From Mycobacterium asiaticum (lineage in GTDB: Bacteria; Actinomycetota; Actinomycetes; Mycobacteriales; Mycobacteriaceae), in contig NZ_LZLQ01000078.1 of the NCBI RefSeq assembly GCF_001673315.1, positions 1 through 58,577 of the forward strand: a stretch of DNA of 58,577 bases, read 5' to 3'. Below are positions 16,022 to 23,563 of this stretch, in pieces. How positions within the stretch are numbered: the stretch's first letter is position 1; each line of letters opens with the position of its first letter. The notes beneath the pieces are model-generated. The model did not search any database and was not told where the DNA came from. It saw only the letters and a list, made by a program, of their open reading frames with translations. Made by a program: the position numbers and the translations under genes.

Positions 16022-16660
16022 TCAGAGCAGACCGAACGGCCGGTCTTGATCCTCGCGCTGGCCATCGTCCTGATCGTCGGCCGGTCCAGTGGCCGACGCC
16101 AGACTCGGCTTGGACGCGCCACCGGCTGACGTTCCCGCACCCATGCCGCTGCCCAGAGGTGCCGCGCCACTCATCGCGGAGGACCCGGCGTTCGCGCCCG
16201 CCGATACAACCGACGACGACGGCGCTTGTGCCGCTCCGGCCACTAACGGATTACTTGCCGACGCGGCCAGTTCGCTTTGCAACGCGGCGGCACCGAGTCC
16301 GGCGGCGCCATTGGATGCGGATGCCGACCCGAGCCGTGACATCGGGTTGGCGCTGAAGAGCAGGGCGTTGGCGGCGCTGTCGTCAGACTCGCTGTACATC
16401 CTGGAGATGTCGGTCAACGTACTCCCGGTCCGCATCAGTTCCTCTTGGGCGGCGGCGTTCGACGCCAACATCGTCGCGGCCTCTTGGGCAAACGCCATCA
16501 CCGCCTGCGCGGAGACCTCTTCACCGCCCGCCGGGATCAGCCCGCTCAACACCGACATCGCCGCCGTCGAACCGGCGCTGATGCCCTGGCTGCCGATGTC
16601 GACCAGTTGTGACCCGATGTCACCGGCGGCCGGGTTGTGGGACATGGAGTCCATTGCCAT
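16022..16660 (-). CDS. PE/EspC-like putative type VII secretion substrate
   Basis: A 212-residue protein. The first 100 residues form a predicted helix-turn-helix hairpin: GLIPAGGEEVSAQAVMAFAQ resembles the second half of PE domains (PAAADEVSALTAAQF), followed by YSESD at residues 89-93, the YxxxD/E signal used by PE, EspC and other ESX substrates. The remaining part is Ala/Gly/Ser-rich and ends in an acidic DDQDDGQREDQD segment. The ATG at 16660 has AGGAG about 10 nt upstream. There is no PPE partner or ESX machinery beside it. It is divergent from the epimerase gene. The assignment rests on motif and composition, not a clear family match. Confidence 0.65.
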   Translation of the reverse strand: MAMDSMSHNPAAGDIGSQLVDIGSQGISAGSTAAMSVLSGLIPAGGEEVSAQAVMAFAQEAATMLASNAAAQEELMRTGSTLTDISRMYSESDDSAANALLFSANPMSRLGSASASNGAAGLGAAALQSELAASASNPLVAGAAQAPSSSVVSAGANAGSSAMSGAAPLGSGMGAGTSAGGASKPSLASATGPADDQDDGQREDQDRPFGLL

Positions 16661-16868
16661 CTGAGTGTCGCTCCTGTGTATGTGACCGCGCTACCGCCGC
16701 AACGTTCGTTCCGGCGATCCTGCACAGCACATCAATTCTAAGGTCTGGACAGCGCACCGAGAGCACCTTTTCTCAATGGCGAGCATTCCCGACGGCTAGC
16801 GCAAGCGATCAGGCACAGCCGGTGCGAGTCGGCGGGCGGCCAGGTCCGTGGCCCCTTCGTTAGCCGCC

Positions 16869-16874
16869 TACGAT
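16869..16874 (+). promoter_or_regulatory. Candidate -10 for the leaderless epimerase gene
   Basis: TACGAT ends 6 nt before the ATG at 16881, with no Shine-Dalgarno sequence, as in leaderless mycobacterial promoters. Confidence 0.45.
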
Positions 16875-16880
16875 CAGCAC

Positions 16881-17786
16881 ATGCGCGACTCGAAGATCCT
16901 GATCACGGGGGTGACCGGACAGGTAGCCACCCCCGTCGCCCAGTCCCTGGCGGCCGACAACGAGGTGTGGGGCATCGCCCGGTTCACCGACGGCGCGGCC
17001 CGCAGCGCCCTCGAGCAAGCCGGCGTTCGTTGCGAGACAGTCAATCTAGCCGCCGGCGACTTCACCACCCTGCCCACCGACTTCGACTACGTGCTCAATC
17101 TCGCGGTTGCCAAGAGCGGGAAATGGGACAAAGACCTGGCCGCCAACGCAGAATCGGTCGGGCTACTGATGGCACATTGCCGGGAGGCGAAAGCCTTCCT
17201 GCACTGCTCGTCTGCGGCCGTGTACGACCCGCCCGATGACGCGCTACGCACCGAAGGCGCCGCGCTCGGCGACAACCACAAGCCCTTGTTCCCCACCTAC
17301 TCGATCTCCAAGATCGCCGGCGAGACAGTGGCTCGTACCACCGCGCGCATCCTGGGATTGCCCACCACCATCGCCCGCTTGAACGTGCCGTACGGCGACA
17401 ACGGCGGGTGGCCGTTCTACCACATGGAGATGATCCTCGGCGGCATTCCCATCCCGGTCCCGCCCGGCGAACCGGCCCGCTACAACCCGATCCACCAGGA
17501 TGACATCATCGCGACCATCCCCAAACTCCTTGCCGCGGCCTCGGTTCCGGCGACAACGGTGAACTGGGCCGGGGACCAGATAGTGAGCATCCAGGAATGG
17601 TGCGGATATCTCGGCACGCTGATCGGCCGTGAGCCGACGTTCAGCGAGAGTCCACAAGCGTTGCGCGGCAATCCCGTCGACGTGACCCTGCTGCGCGAAC
17701 TCATCGGCGGTGGCAGCACGGTCGGTTGGCAGGACGGGCTTAGGCGGATGGCAGCCAAATTCCACCCTGAACTGGTGAGTGCATAG
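16881..17786 (+). CDS. NAD-dependent epimerase/dehydratase family protein (extended SDR)
   Basis: A 301-residue Rossmann protein starting MRDSKILITGVTGQVATPVA. The glycine motif is GVTGQVA, in which the third Gly is Ala. Downstream are CSSAAVYDPP with the catalytic Ser/Thr region and YSISK as YxxxK. RLNVPYGDNGGWPFYHM follows the usual substrate-side block. Extended SDRs act on nucleotide sugars or related small molecules; the substrate is unknown. The ATG at 16881 is leaderless-type. Upstream in-frame codons from 16848 would precede the -10 box and are unlikely. It is convergent with the next SDR gene. Confidence 0.85.
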   Translation: MRDSKILITGVTGQVATPVAQSLAADNEVWGIARFTDGAARSALEQAGVRCETVNLAAGDFTTLPTDFDYVLNLAVAKSGKWDKDLAANAESVGLLMAHCREAKAFLHCSSAAVYDPPDDALRTEGAALGDNHKPLFPTYSISKIAGETVARTTARILGLPTTIARLNVPYGDNGGWPFYHMEMILGGIPIPVPPGEPARYNPIHQDDIIATIPKLLAAASVPATTVNWAGDQIVSIQEWCGYLGTLIGREPTFSESPQALRGNPVDVTLLRELIGGGSTVGWQDGLRRMAAKFHPELVSA

Positions 17787-17806
17787 CCCAGAGGTGGGTC
17801 ATGGCA

Positions 17807-18562
17807 TCACATCACCGCGCCACCGTTGACGCCGAGCACCTGGCCGGTGATGAACCCGGCTTCGGGCGAGCATAAGAAGCCCACCGCGGCTGCGATGTCA
17901 TCAGCAGAGCCCATGCGGCCCAGCGGTATTCGTTGTGCCAATTGCTCTGGCGGGCCGAGTCTGCCTTCGGCCTGCCACTGCCGGGACATCGGGGTGTCGA
18001 TGCTGGACGGTGGGACATTGTTGACGGTGATGCCATGGGCCGCGTACTCGTTCGCAAGCGATTTGGTCAGTGTGATGACGGCGCCTTTGGCGGCGGCGTA
18101 GTGAGCCATGTTGGGCGAACCCCGTTGCGCGCTGGAGGAGGAGACCATCACCACCCGGCCCCACCGGGTGGCGACCATGTCCGGCAACGCGACCTGACAA
18201 CAGTGGAAGGTGCCGGTCAGGTTGATGTCGATGATTTCCGCCCACGACTCGACGGTGATGTCGGCGAACGGCGAAAAGGCCGCCTTGCCCGCGCTGGTCA
18301 CCAAGACTGCTACCGGACCCAACTGGGTTCGTACCTCGGCGAAAGCGGCTTCGACGGCGGGTCGGTCACGTACATCCACCTCGCCACCGATCGCGGTGAC
18401 ATCCTGCTCGCCCAGGTCCGCCGCGACACGTCGTGCGGCGTGCCCGTCGATGTCGAGGACTGCGATTTGGTGCCCTCGACGACCGAGCTCATGACAGATG
18501 GCTTCGCCGATTCCCGACGCACCACCGGTTACCACCGCGATGGGATCCTGTTTGACCGACAA
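17807..18562 (-). CDS. Short-chain dehydrogenase/reductase
   Basis: A 251-residue classical SDR. TGGASGIGEA binds the cofactor, VSSSSAQRG carries the catalytic Ser, HYAAAKGA is YxxxK, and the end is GQVLGVNGGAVM. The usual NAG tripeptide reads TSAG, so the Asn of the catalytic tetrad region is replaced at that spot. The start is TTG at 18562, supported by GGAGG seven bases upstream; no ATG or GTG fits. Upstream lie four 12-bp tandem repeats (18577-18624) and then the small two-TM gene. The substrate is unknown; FabG-like 3-oxoacyl reduction is one possibility. Confidence 0.87.
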   Translation of the reverse strand: MSVKQDPIAVVTGGASGIGEAICHELGRRGHQIAVLDIDGHAARRVAADLGEQDVTAIGGEVDVRDRPAVEAAFAEVRTQLGPVAVLVTSAGKAAFSPFADITVESWAEIIDINLTGTFHCCQVALPDMVATRWGRVVMVSSSSAQRGSPNMAHYAAAKGAVITLTKSLANEYAAHGITVNNVPPSSIDTPMSRQWQAEGRLGPPEQLAQRIPLGRMGSADDIAAAVGFLCSPEAGFITGQVLGVNGGAVM

Positions 18563-18576
18563 CCTGGTACCTCCTC

Positions 18577-18624
18577 TGCCAACACTCTTGCCAACACTCT
18601 TGCCAGCATTCCTGCCAACCGCTG
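18577..18624. repeat. Four 12-bp tandem units upstream of the SDR start
   Basis: TGCCAACACTCT is present twice perfectly (18577-18588, 18589-18600) and then as two decayed copies (18601-18612, 18613-18624). The array begins 15 bp before the TTG start codon of the SDR gene and covers most of the 79-bp gap to the upstream gene. Confidence 0.85.
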
Positions 18625-18641
18625 AATCCTTCCAGGAGCGC

Positions 18642-18911
18642 TCAAACCGGGTCGGACTGTTCCCCCTTGTAGTAGCGGGTCAGGAACCCGGTGGCACCGA
18701 CGGCGGCGACGACACCGACAACCGCCGTGAACACCAGGTTGAAGGCTATTGACGCGGCGAACCAACCGAACGTCATCGAGATGTAGAGCATCCAGAGCAG
18801 CCGGAAGAAGGACCCGGCGGCCACGACGGCCAAGCTGATCCCGATCCACAGGCTTCGCTGCCGGTCGACACGACGGATCTGCTGTCCAATGCTGGCGGGG
18901 ACGATGTTCAC
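18642..18911 (-). CDS. Small membrane protein with two transmembrane segments
   Basis: An 89-residue protein. The GTG at 18911 (VNIVPASIGQQIRR) is preceded by AAGGA at 8 nt and is better than the upstream start at 18995, which would overlap cycA. Residues 25-45 (IGISLAVVAAGSFFRLLWML) and 50-78 (FGWFAASIAFNLVFTAVVGVV) are hydrophobic helices, and the C-terminus is a short charged tail YYKGEQSDPV. It lies 71 bp downstream of cycA on the same strand, so co-transcription is possible. The function is unknown. Confidence 0.72.
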   Translation of the reverse strand: MNIVPASIGQQIRRVDRQRSLWIGISLAVVAAGSFFRLLWMLYISMTFGWFAASIAFNLVFTAVVGVVAAVGATGFLTRYYKGEQSDPV

Positions 18912-18982
18912 TGCTGTGTTCCTTTCGCGGGGCGACGGCCTGTTGCCGTCGCCGTTGCGCCCACCACACATCCGCAGCACGG

Positions 18983-20431
18983 CTACCGATCCCAATCATC
19001 TTCGTCCGCCGGTATCTGGGTTGTTCGGTTCATCTGCGCCTGGAACGCCCGGTAACGGTCGGCACTGCCGGGTTTGCGGCGAACGACCAACAGGCCCGCC
19101 GCCAGCACGACAAACCACGCGGGGAACCACATCAACCCGACCGCGGTTTCCGGTTCTGTTGACAGCGTCCAGATTACGAACGCGAAGAACGCGAGGATCG
19201 CCCAGCACATCGCCCTGCCCCCGGGCATCTGGTAGATCGACTCGGCGTGCCGCGCGGTATGCCGTCGACGGTATGCGAGATAACTGATCACGATCATCGC
19301 CCAGACGAACATGAAAAGCAGCGAGGCGACGGTGGTGACGATGGTGAAGACGCCCATTACCGAGCCGCTCGCATAGAGCAGGGGTATCGAGACCAACAGC
19401 AGGGGAGCGGTGACCAGCACAGCGTATCCGGGCACACCGCCGCGGTTGAGCCGGGTAAACAGGGCAGCGGCACTTCCTTCGCCGGCGAGACCGAAAAGCA
19501 TACGCCCGGTTGAGAATACGCCAGAGTTAGCCGACGACGCAGCCGAGGTGATCACCACGAAGTTCACGATTGAAGCCGCGGCGGCGAGCCCCGCCAACGC
19601 GAACATGGTCACGAACGGCGACTCGCCACCGGCGAGATGCCGCCACGGCACCACGGCCAAAATCGCCAGCAGCGCACCGATATAGAAGATCGCAACGCGC
19701 ATCGGAACGGCATTGATCGCGCGGGGGAGGGTACGGCGCGGATCAGCCGTTTCGGCTGCGGCGGTACCGACGAGTTCCACACCGACAAAGGCGAAGAAGG
19801 CGATCTGAAACCCGCCGACCAGTCCCATGAATCCGGTCGCGAAAAATCCGCCGTCGTTCCAGAGGTTTTCCACTGTCGCGCGGTCTCCGTCGGGTGAGAC
19901 GAAACCGGTGGCCACCAAGACCACCCCAACGACAATCAGTCCCAGGATTGCGACGATTTTGATCAGCGCGAACCAGAACTCGATCTCCCCGAAGTTGCGG
20001 ACGCTGAAAAGGTTGACGGTTACGACCGCTACGACTGTCGCCAATGCCGGTATCCAGAACGGTAGCTCCGGCCACCAGAAGCGGGAATAGCCGACGATGG
20101 CGACGATTTCTCCGGTGCCGGTGACAACCCAGGCGAACCAGTAGGACCAGCCGACGAAGAAACCCGCGGCTGGTCCGAGCAGGTCGGCCACGAAGTCGAC
20201 GAAGGACTTGTAATTCAGATTGGACAACAGCAATTCGCCCATGGCTCGCAGCACGAAAAAGACGAAGAAGCCGATGACGGCATAGATCACGACGACCGCT
20301 GGGCCCGCCTGGGTGACCGTCCGCCCGGATCCCATGAACAACCCGGTGCCGATCGCGCCCCCGATCGCGATCAACTGTATTTGCCGATTGGACAGCTCGC
20401 GATGCAGGTGGGGGACGCTGCCAGTCGCCAT
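18983..20431 (-). CDS. cycA: D-serine/D-alanine/glycine permease CycA
   Basis: A 482-residue amino-acid/proton symporter of the APC superfamily with about 12 membrane helices. The N-terminal HLHRELSNRQIQLIAIGGAIG, then RAMGELLLSNLNYKSF, GPAAGFFVGWSYWFAWVVTG and NFVVITSAASSANSGVFSTGRML follow E. coli CycA very closely. CycA imports glycine, D-alanine and D-serine, and it is the uptake route for D-cycloserine in mycobacteria. The ATG at 20431 begins MATGSVPH; the upstream in-frame codons to 20488 are not conserved. It stands alone apart from the small membrane gene downstream. Confidence 0.93.
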   Translation of the reverse strand: MATGSVPHLHRELSNRQIQLIAIGGAIGTGLFMGSGRTVTQAGPAVVVIYAVIGFFVFFVLRAMGELLLSNLNYKSFVDFVADLLGPAAGFFVGWSYWFAWVVTGTGEIVAIVGYSRFWWPELPFWIPALATVVAVVTVNLFSVRNFGEIEFWFALIKIVAILGLIVVGVVLVATGFVSPDGDRATVENLWNDGGFFATGFMGLVGGFQIAFFAFVGVELVGTAAAETADPRRTLPRAINAVPMRVAIFYIGALLAILAVVPWRHLAGGESPFVTMFALAGLAAAASIVNFVVITSAASSANSGVFSTGRMLFGLAGEGSAAALFTRLNRGGVPGYAVLVTAPLLLVSIPLLYASGSVMGVFTIVTTVASLLFMFVWAMIVISYLAYRRRHTARHAESIYQMPGGRAMCWAILAFFAFVIWTLSTEPETAVGLMWFPAWFVVLAAGLLVVRRKPGSADRYRAFQAQMNRTTQIPADEDDWDR

Positions 20432-20592
20432 GCGACGACAATAGAGGCCGCGGCCGCGGGCAGGCGGCAGTTCGTCACCCTGGCACATCGGTCCTTAACG
20501 AGGCGGCAAACGACCGGCAAACGACTTTGCCGTGGGCCGCGAGCGTGCAGTCCTGAAAACCCTAGCGGGGCAGCGTTTTCAACTAACTTCGA

Positions 20593-20862
20593 CTAAGTCA
20601 GGAAGGCGACCGTCGAGGTGATGACGTCTCCGGCGGCCAACTCGTCCTTGGCGAGCTTGGACAACAAGATGCCGATGTTGTCACCGGTGGTAGCGGTGTC
20701 CACCTTCTTGCGAAATTGCTCGATAGCGTCGACCCGCACCGCCGGCCCGTCGTTGATCCGCACCTGATCGCCGACGCTCAGTTCTCCGTATTCCACTCGG
20801 CCGGTGGCCACCGCACCGCGGCCGCGGATGACGAAGACGTCCTGCACGGTCATGCGAAACAT
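20593..20862 (-). CDS. Free-standing EF-Tu domain II-like protein
   Basis: An 89-residue beta-barrel protein: MTVQDVFVIRGRGAVATGRVEYGEL, SVGDQVRINDGP and TGDNIGILLSKLAKDELAAGDVI follow domain 2 of elongation factor Tu almost strand by strand, without any GTPase domain. In EF-Tu this barrel contacts the aminoacyl end of tRNA. On its own it may bind RNA or simply be a fold reuse. The ATG at 20862 is preceded by TAACGT at 6 nt, indicating a leaderless transcript; an internal ATG at 20853 is possible. It is divergent from the 122-residue gene with 56 bp between the starts. Confidence 0.85.
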   Translation of the reverse strand: MFRMTVQDVFVIRGRGAVATGRVEYGELSVGDQVRINDGPAVRVDAIEQFRKKVDTATTGDNIGILLSKLAKDELAAGDVITSTVAFLT

Positions 20863-20868
20863 GCGCTC

Positions 20869-20874
20869 ACGTTA
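20869..20874 (-). promoter_or_regulatory. Candidate -10 for the EF-Tu domain II-like gene (leaderless)
   Basis: TAACGT on the minus strand lies 6 nt before the ATG at 20862. Confidence 0.45.
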
Positions 20875-20905
20875 CCCGGCGCGGGTCGAAGAAAGCCGCC
20901 CTCCG

Positions 20906-20911
20906 TACGCT
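20906..20911 (+). promoter_or_regulatory. Candidate -10 for the 122-residue gene (leaderless)
   Basis: TACGCT lies 7 nt before the GTG at 20919. It faces away from the EF-Tu domain II-like promoter about 32 bp to the left. Confidence 0.4.
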
Positions 20912-20918
20912 CACCCGT

Positions 20919-21287
20919 GTGGGCTGGTTCGGCAGGGTACGGAGAGCTAGTGCGGGCCAGCGGGTTACCCGGAACGACGAGCGGCGGGCGCTGAAAACCC
21001 TTACCGAACTCAATGCGCTCAACGCCGCTCGGGATCGGCTGATGCGGGACGGGCAAAAAGGAGTCGCCACCGTAGTGGCGATACGCGAAAATGTGGCAAT
21101 TACCGCACTGGGCACCTGGCATGAGCTCGTGCTCGACGTGCAACTACCGGACCGCGACGCATACCGGGCCACGCGCCGCGTCGCACTTGAGCTGTCGACA
21201 GCCCCGCACATCACGGCCGGAGCCGAAGTACCTGTGCGCGTCGACCCGCAGGATCCCTCCACTGTCCTGGTGGTCACCAGCCCGTAA
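20919..21287 (+). CDS. Hypothetical protein with N-terminal basic helix and beta-rich C-terminus
   Basis: A 122-residue protein from GTG 20919 (VGWFGRVRRASAG). The N-terminal third is basic and helical (RVTRNDERRALKTLTELNALN), followed by beta-strands such as GVATVVAIRENVAI and HELVLDVQLPDR and a VPVRVDPQDPSTVLVV end. It resembles small cytoplasmic proteins found beside transporters or translation genes, but no family was recognised. It is convergent with the TetR gene, with 3 bp between stop codons. Confidence 0.7.
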   Translation: MGWFGRVRRASAGQRVTRNDERRALKTLTELNALNAARDRLMRDGQKGVATVVAIRENVAITALGTWHELVLDVQLPDRDAYRATRRVALELSTAPHITAGAEVPVRVDPQDPSTVLVVTSP

Positions 21288-21290
21288 TCG

Positions 21291-22532
21291 TCAGTGCCGG
21301 CCAGACTCTCCGGTGAGGGCGCTGCCCAGCACGGTGATTCCCATCAGCCGACGGAGCACAGCGTGAGCCCGCTGGTCCGGAACCGGGCAGAGCAGCCGGC
21401 CGATGTCCACAGCGAGCGCGAAGGCGGCGTGCACCGCATACCTAGCCCGACCCAGCGTGAGCTCCGGTCTGGCTGCCACCGCGAGGCGGGCCCAGGACTC
21501 GACGGTGGAGCGCTGAATGTTGTACAGCATCACCGCGTCGGCATCCGGGAGATTGTGCCGCTCGGTGAAATACACGTGGGCCAGTTCGGGATTGGCCAAG
21601 GACCGCGCCACGTAGGCGTCGATGAGGCCGGTCAAGGCCGAATCGGGACCGCTGTTGAGGGCGAGGACGGTGGACAGGTCGCCGGACTGTTGGTCCGCGG
21701 CCCGCCGGTAGGCGACCGCGAGGATGTCCGCCTTGCTTGGAAAGAACTGGTAGATCCCAGCTACCGGTATGCCGACCGCGGCGGCGATGTCCTCCATGCT
21801 GGTCGCGCGGTAACCCCGCTCGTGGAACAAACGCATGGACTCGTGAAGCAGTAACTCATAACCACCGGCGGATCTGGTAATCGCATGTGCCCGTGGGCCT
21901 TTCACTCGACGAGTCGAGCGGTCGGGAAGGTCGGCATACAGCAGCGCCCGGGTGATGTCGGTCAATGTGGCGCGAATTTCGCCCGTTGCCAGGCGCGATC
22001 GATGATCGGTGATGCTGCCGATCACGCTCAACGTCGCCGCCGACAAGATCCATCGATCGCGCGATGGGAGTTGCGGTCGAATCTCCATCAGCGGACGCTG
22101 CAGTCGGCGGTTGACCACCTTGAGTTGGTTCGCCAGCGCGGTCTGATCATCGCCGTGCAGGTAGCGGCCCTCCCACCGGTAAAGACCTCCGGCCGTACGG
22201 TTGATGATCGTGATGTCGATCAGGGCGCTGATCAGAGCTTCCAGCCTCTGTTCGGGGAGCACCTCAGCAGGCAGCCCGTCCGCGAATGCCGTGGCGTCGA
22301 CGAGCTGCTGGCCGAGCGTAAGGACGGCATCCCGGAACAGTTCGTACTTTCCCTGCGAGTGCCGGTAGAGTGCCGCCGCCGAGATCCCTACCCGCGACGC
22401 GATGTTCTCCATGCTGACCGCGTGGTAGCCGAGCTCGCTGAAGGCGTCGGCGGCGGCCCGGGCGATCTGGGCCTTACGGTCCTTCGGGCGCCGCTTCACA
22501 TGATCCGCTGAGGAGCGGCTCGCCGGGGGCAT
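21291..22532 (-). CDS. Tandem TetR-domain transcriptional regulator
   Basis: A 413-residue protein consisting of two TetR modules. The first HTH covers AFSELGYHAVSMENIASRVG and ISAAALYRHSQGKYELF; the second covers FHERGYRATSMEDIAAAVG and IPVAGIYQFFPSKADIL after about 200 residues. Each is followed by an all-helical ligand-binding region. A single chain with two DNA-binding heads may act as a pseudo-dimer. The ATG at 22532 (MPPASRSS) lies 7 nt after TACGGT, so the transcript may be leaderless; a GTG at 22541 is the alternative. It lies 27 bp downstream of a haloalkane dehalogenase on the same strand and could control it. Confidence 0.9.
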   Translation of the reverse strand: MPPASRSSADHVKRRPKDRKAQIARAAADAFSELGYHAVSMENIASRVGISAAALYRHSQGKYELFRDAVLTLGQQLVDATAFADGLPAEVLPEQRLEALISALIDITIINRTAGGLYRWEGRYLHGDDQTALANQLKVVNRRLQRPLMEIRPQLPSRDRWILSAATLSVIGSITDHRSRLATGEIRATLTDITRALLYADLPDRSTRRVKGPRAHAITRSAGGYELLLHESMRLFHERGYRATSMEDIAAAVGIPVAGIYQFFPSKADILAVAYRRAADQQSGDLSTVLALNSGPDSALTGLIDAYVARSLANPELAHVYFTERHNLPDADAVMLYNIQRSTVESWARLAVAARPELTLGRARYAVHAAFALAVDIGRLLCPVPDQRAHAVLRRLMGITVLGSALTGESGRH

Positions 22533-22559
22533 AGAGTTCACCGTAGCGGCGCGCCTACC

Positions 22560-23471
22560 TCACGAAACGCTTGCGTCATCGCCGAGTCTGGTGAGCAGTT
22601 CCCCAGCGAGCTGCTCGCCGCGGTCTTCCTGCAGGAAATGCGCCGCACCTTCGATCCGAACTTGCTCGCCCGCGGTGGGGATGAGTTCACAGAACAGGGC
22701 ACCGGACTTGGGGTAGGGGAACACCGCATCGCTGTCCGAAAACGCAACCAGCGCAGGCTTGTTCCAGCGGGATAGCTCATCGGTGATCGTCTTCATCTGA
22801 GCAGCGCCGGGTGCGTCTTCAGTGATCGGCACCAGCAGTGGGAACTGGGCGGCGCCGGCCTTGGACTCCGGAGTGGGGAACGGCGCGTCGTAGGCGGCCA
22901 CGACGTCGTCGGGTAATTCGGTAGTAGTAGCGCTCTGGATCACGAAGCCAACCGGCAAATCCGGATTCTTCTCCGCGAAGTCGCGCCAGGCCATGAAACC
23001 CTTGGACACCCGGCCTGTGAAGAGACCGGTATTCATCACCATCAGAGCGCCTACCTGGTCGGCATGCTCGACGGCCCAGCGCAGCCCGATGGGGCCGCCC
23101 CAGTCCTGGACGACGACGGTTGCCTGGCGCAGGTCGAGGCCGGCGAGCACCTTGGCGACCACCTCGCTGTGTCTGTCGAAGCTGTACCAGCGCCGGTCGG
23201 TGGGCTTGTCAGACCGGCCGAACCCGGCATAGTCGGGAACAACAACCCTGCGCCCGGCGGCCACGAGCGGCGGAAGCATCTTGCGATAAAGGTAGGCCCA
23301 GGACGGCTCGCCGTGGAAGCACACCACCGGCAATCCGTCGCGCGGTCCTTCGTCCAGATAATGCATTCGCAAGCCGTCCACCTCGACGTAGTGAGGCTCG
23401 AACGCGTACCCCGGGAGGTTCTCGAAACGTGCATCGGGGGTGCGGAAGACCTCCGGGATGGCGGGATTCAT
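22560..23471 (-). CDS. Haloalkane dehalogenase (alpha/beta hydrolase)
   Basis: A 303-residue enzyme related to DhlA and mycobacterial DhmA (Rv2296). The oxyanion segment HGEPSWAYLYR has the Glu-Pro-Ser-Trp arrangement of subfamily I. The nucleophile is Asp in VVVQDWGGPIG with the adjacent halide-binding Trp, and the catalytic His is in AAHFLQED. It hydrolyses carbon-halogen bonds to an alcohol and halide in the cytoplasm; the natural substrate is unknown and an epoxide or ester activity is possible. The ATG at 23471 (MNPAIPEVFRTPD) has GGAGG five bases upstream and is preferred over the ATG at 23483. It probably forms an operon with the TetR gene downstream. Confidence 0.87.
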   Translation of the reverse strand: MNPAIPEVFRTPDARFENLPGYAFEPHYVEVDGLRMHYLDEGPRDGLPVVCFHGEPSWAYLYRKMLPPLVAAGRRVVVPDYAGFGRSDKPTDRRWYSFDRHSEVVAKVLAGLDLRQATVVVQDWGGPIGLRWAVEHADQVGALMVMNTGLFTGRVSKGFMAWRDFAEKNPDLPVGFVIQSATTTELPDDVVAAYDAPFPTPESKAGAAQFPLLVPITEDAPGAAQMKTITDELSRWNKPALVAFSDSDAVFPYPKSGALFCELIPTAGEQVRIEGAAHFLQEDRGEQLAGELLTRLGDDASVS

Positions 23472-23563
23472 AGCTGCCTCCATTGACGAGTCGGCCTGCG
23501 CCGAACGTAGCGGATATCTGGCCTGGGCAGCAGAATTCCTGACGCCTATGCCGAAGCCTGCCG

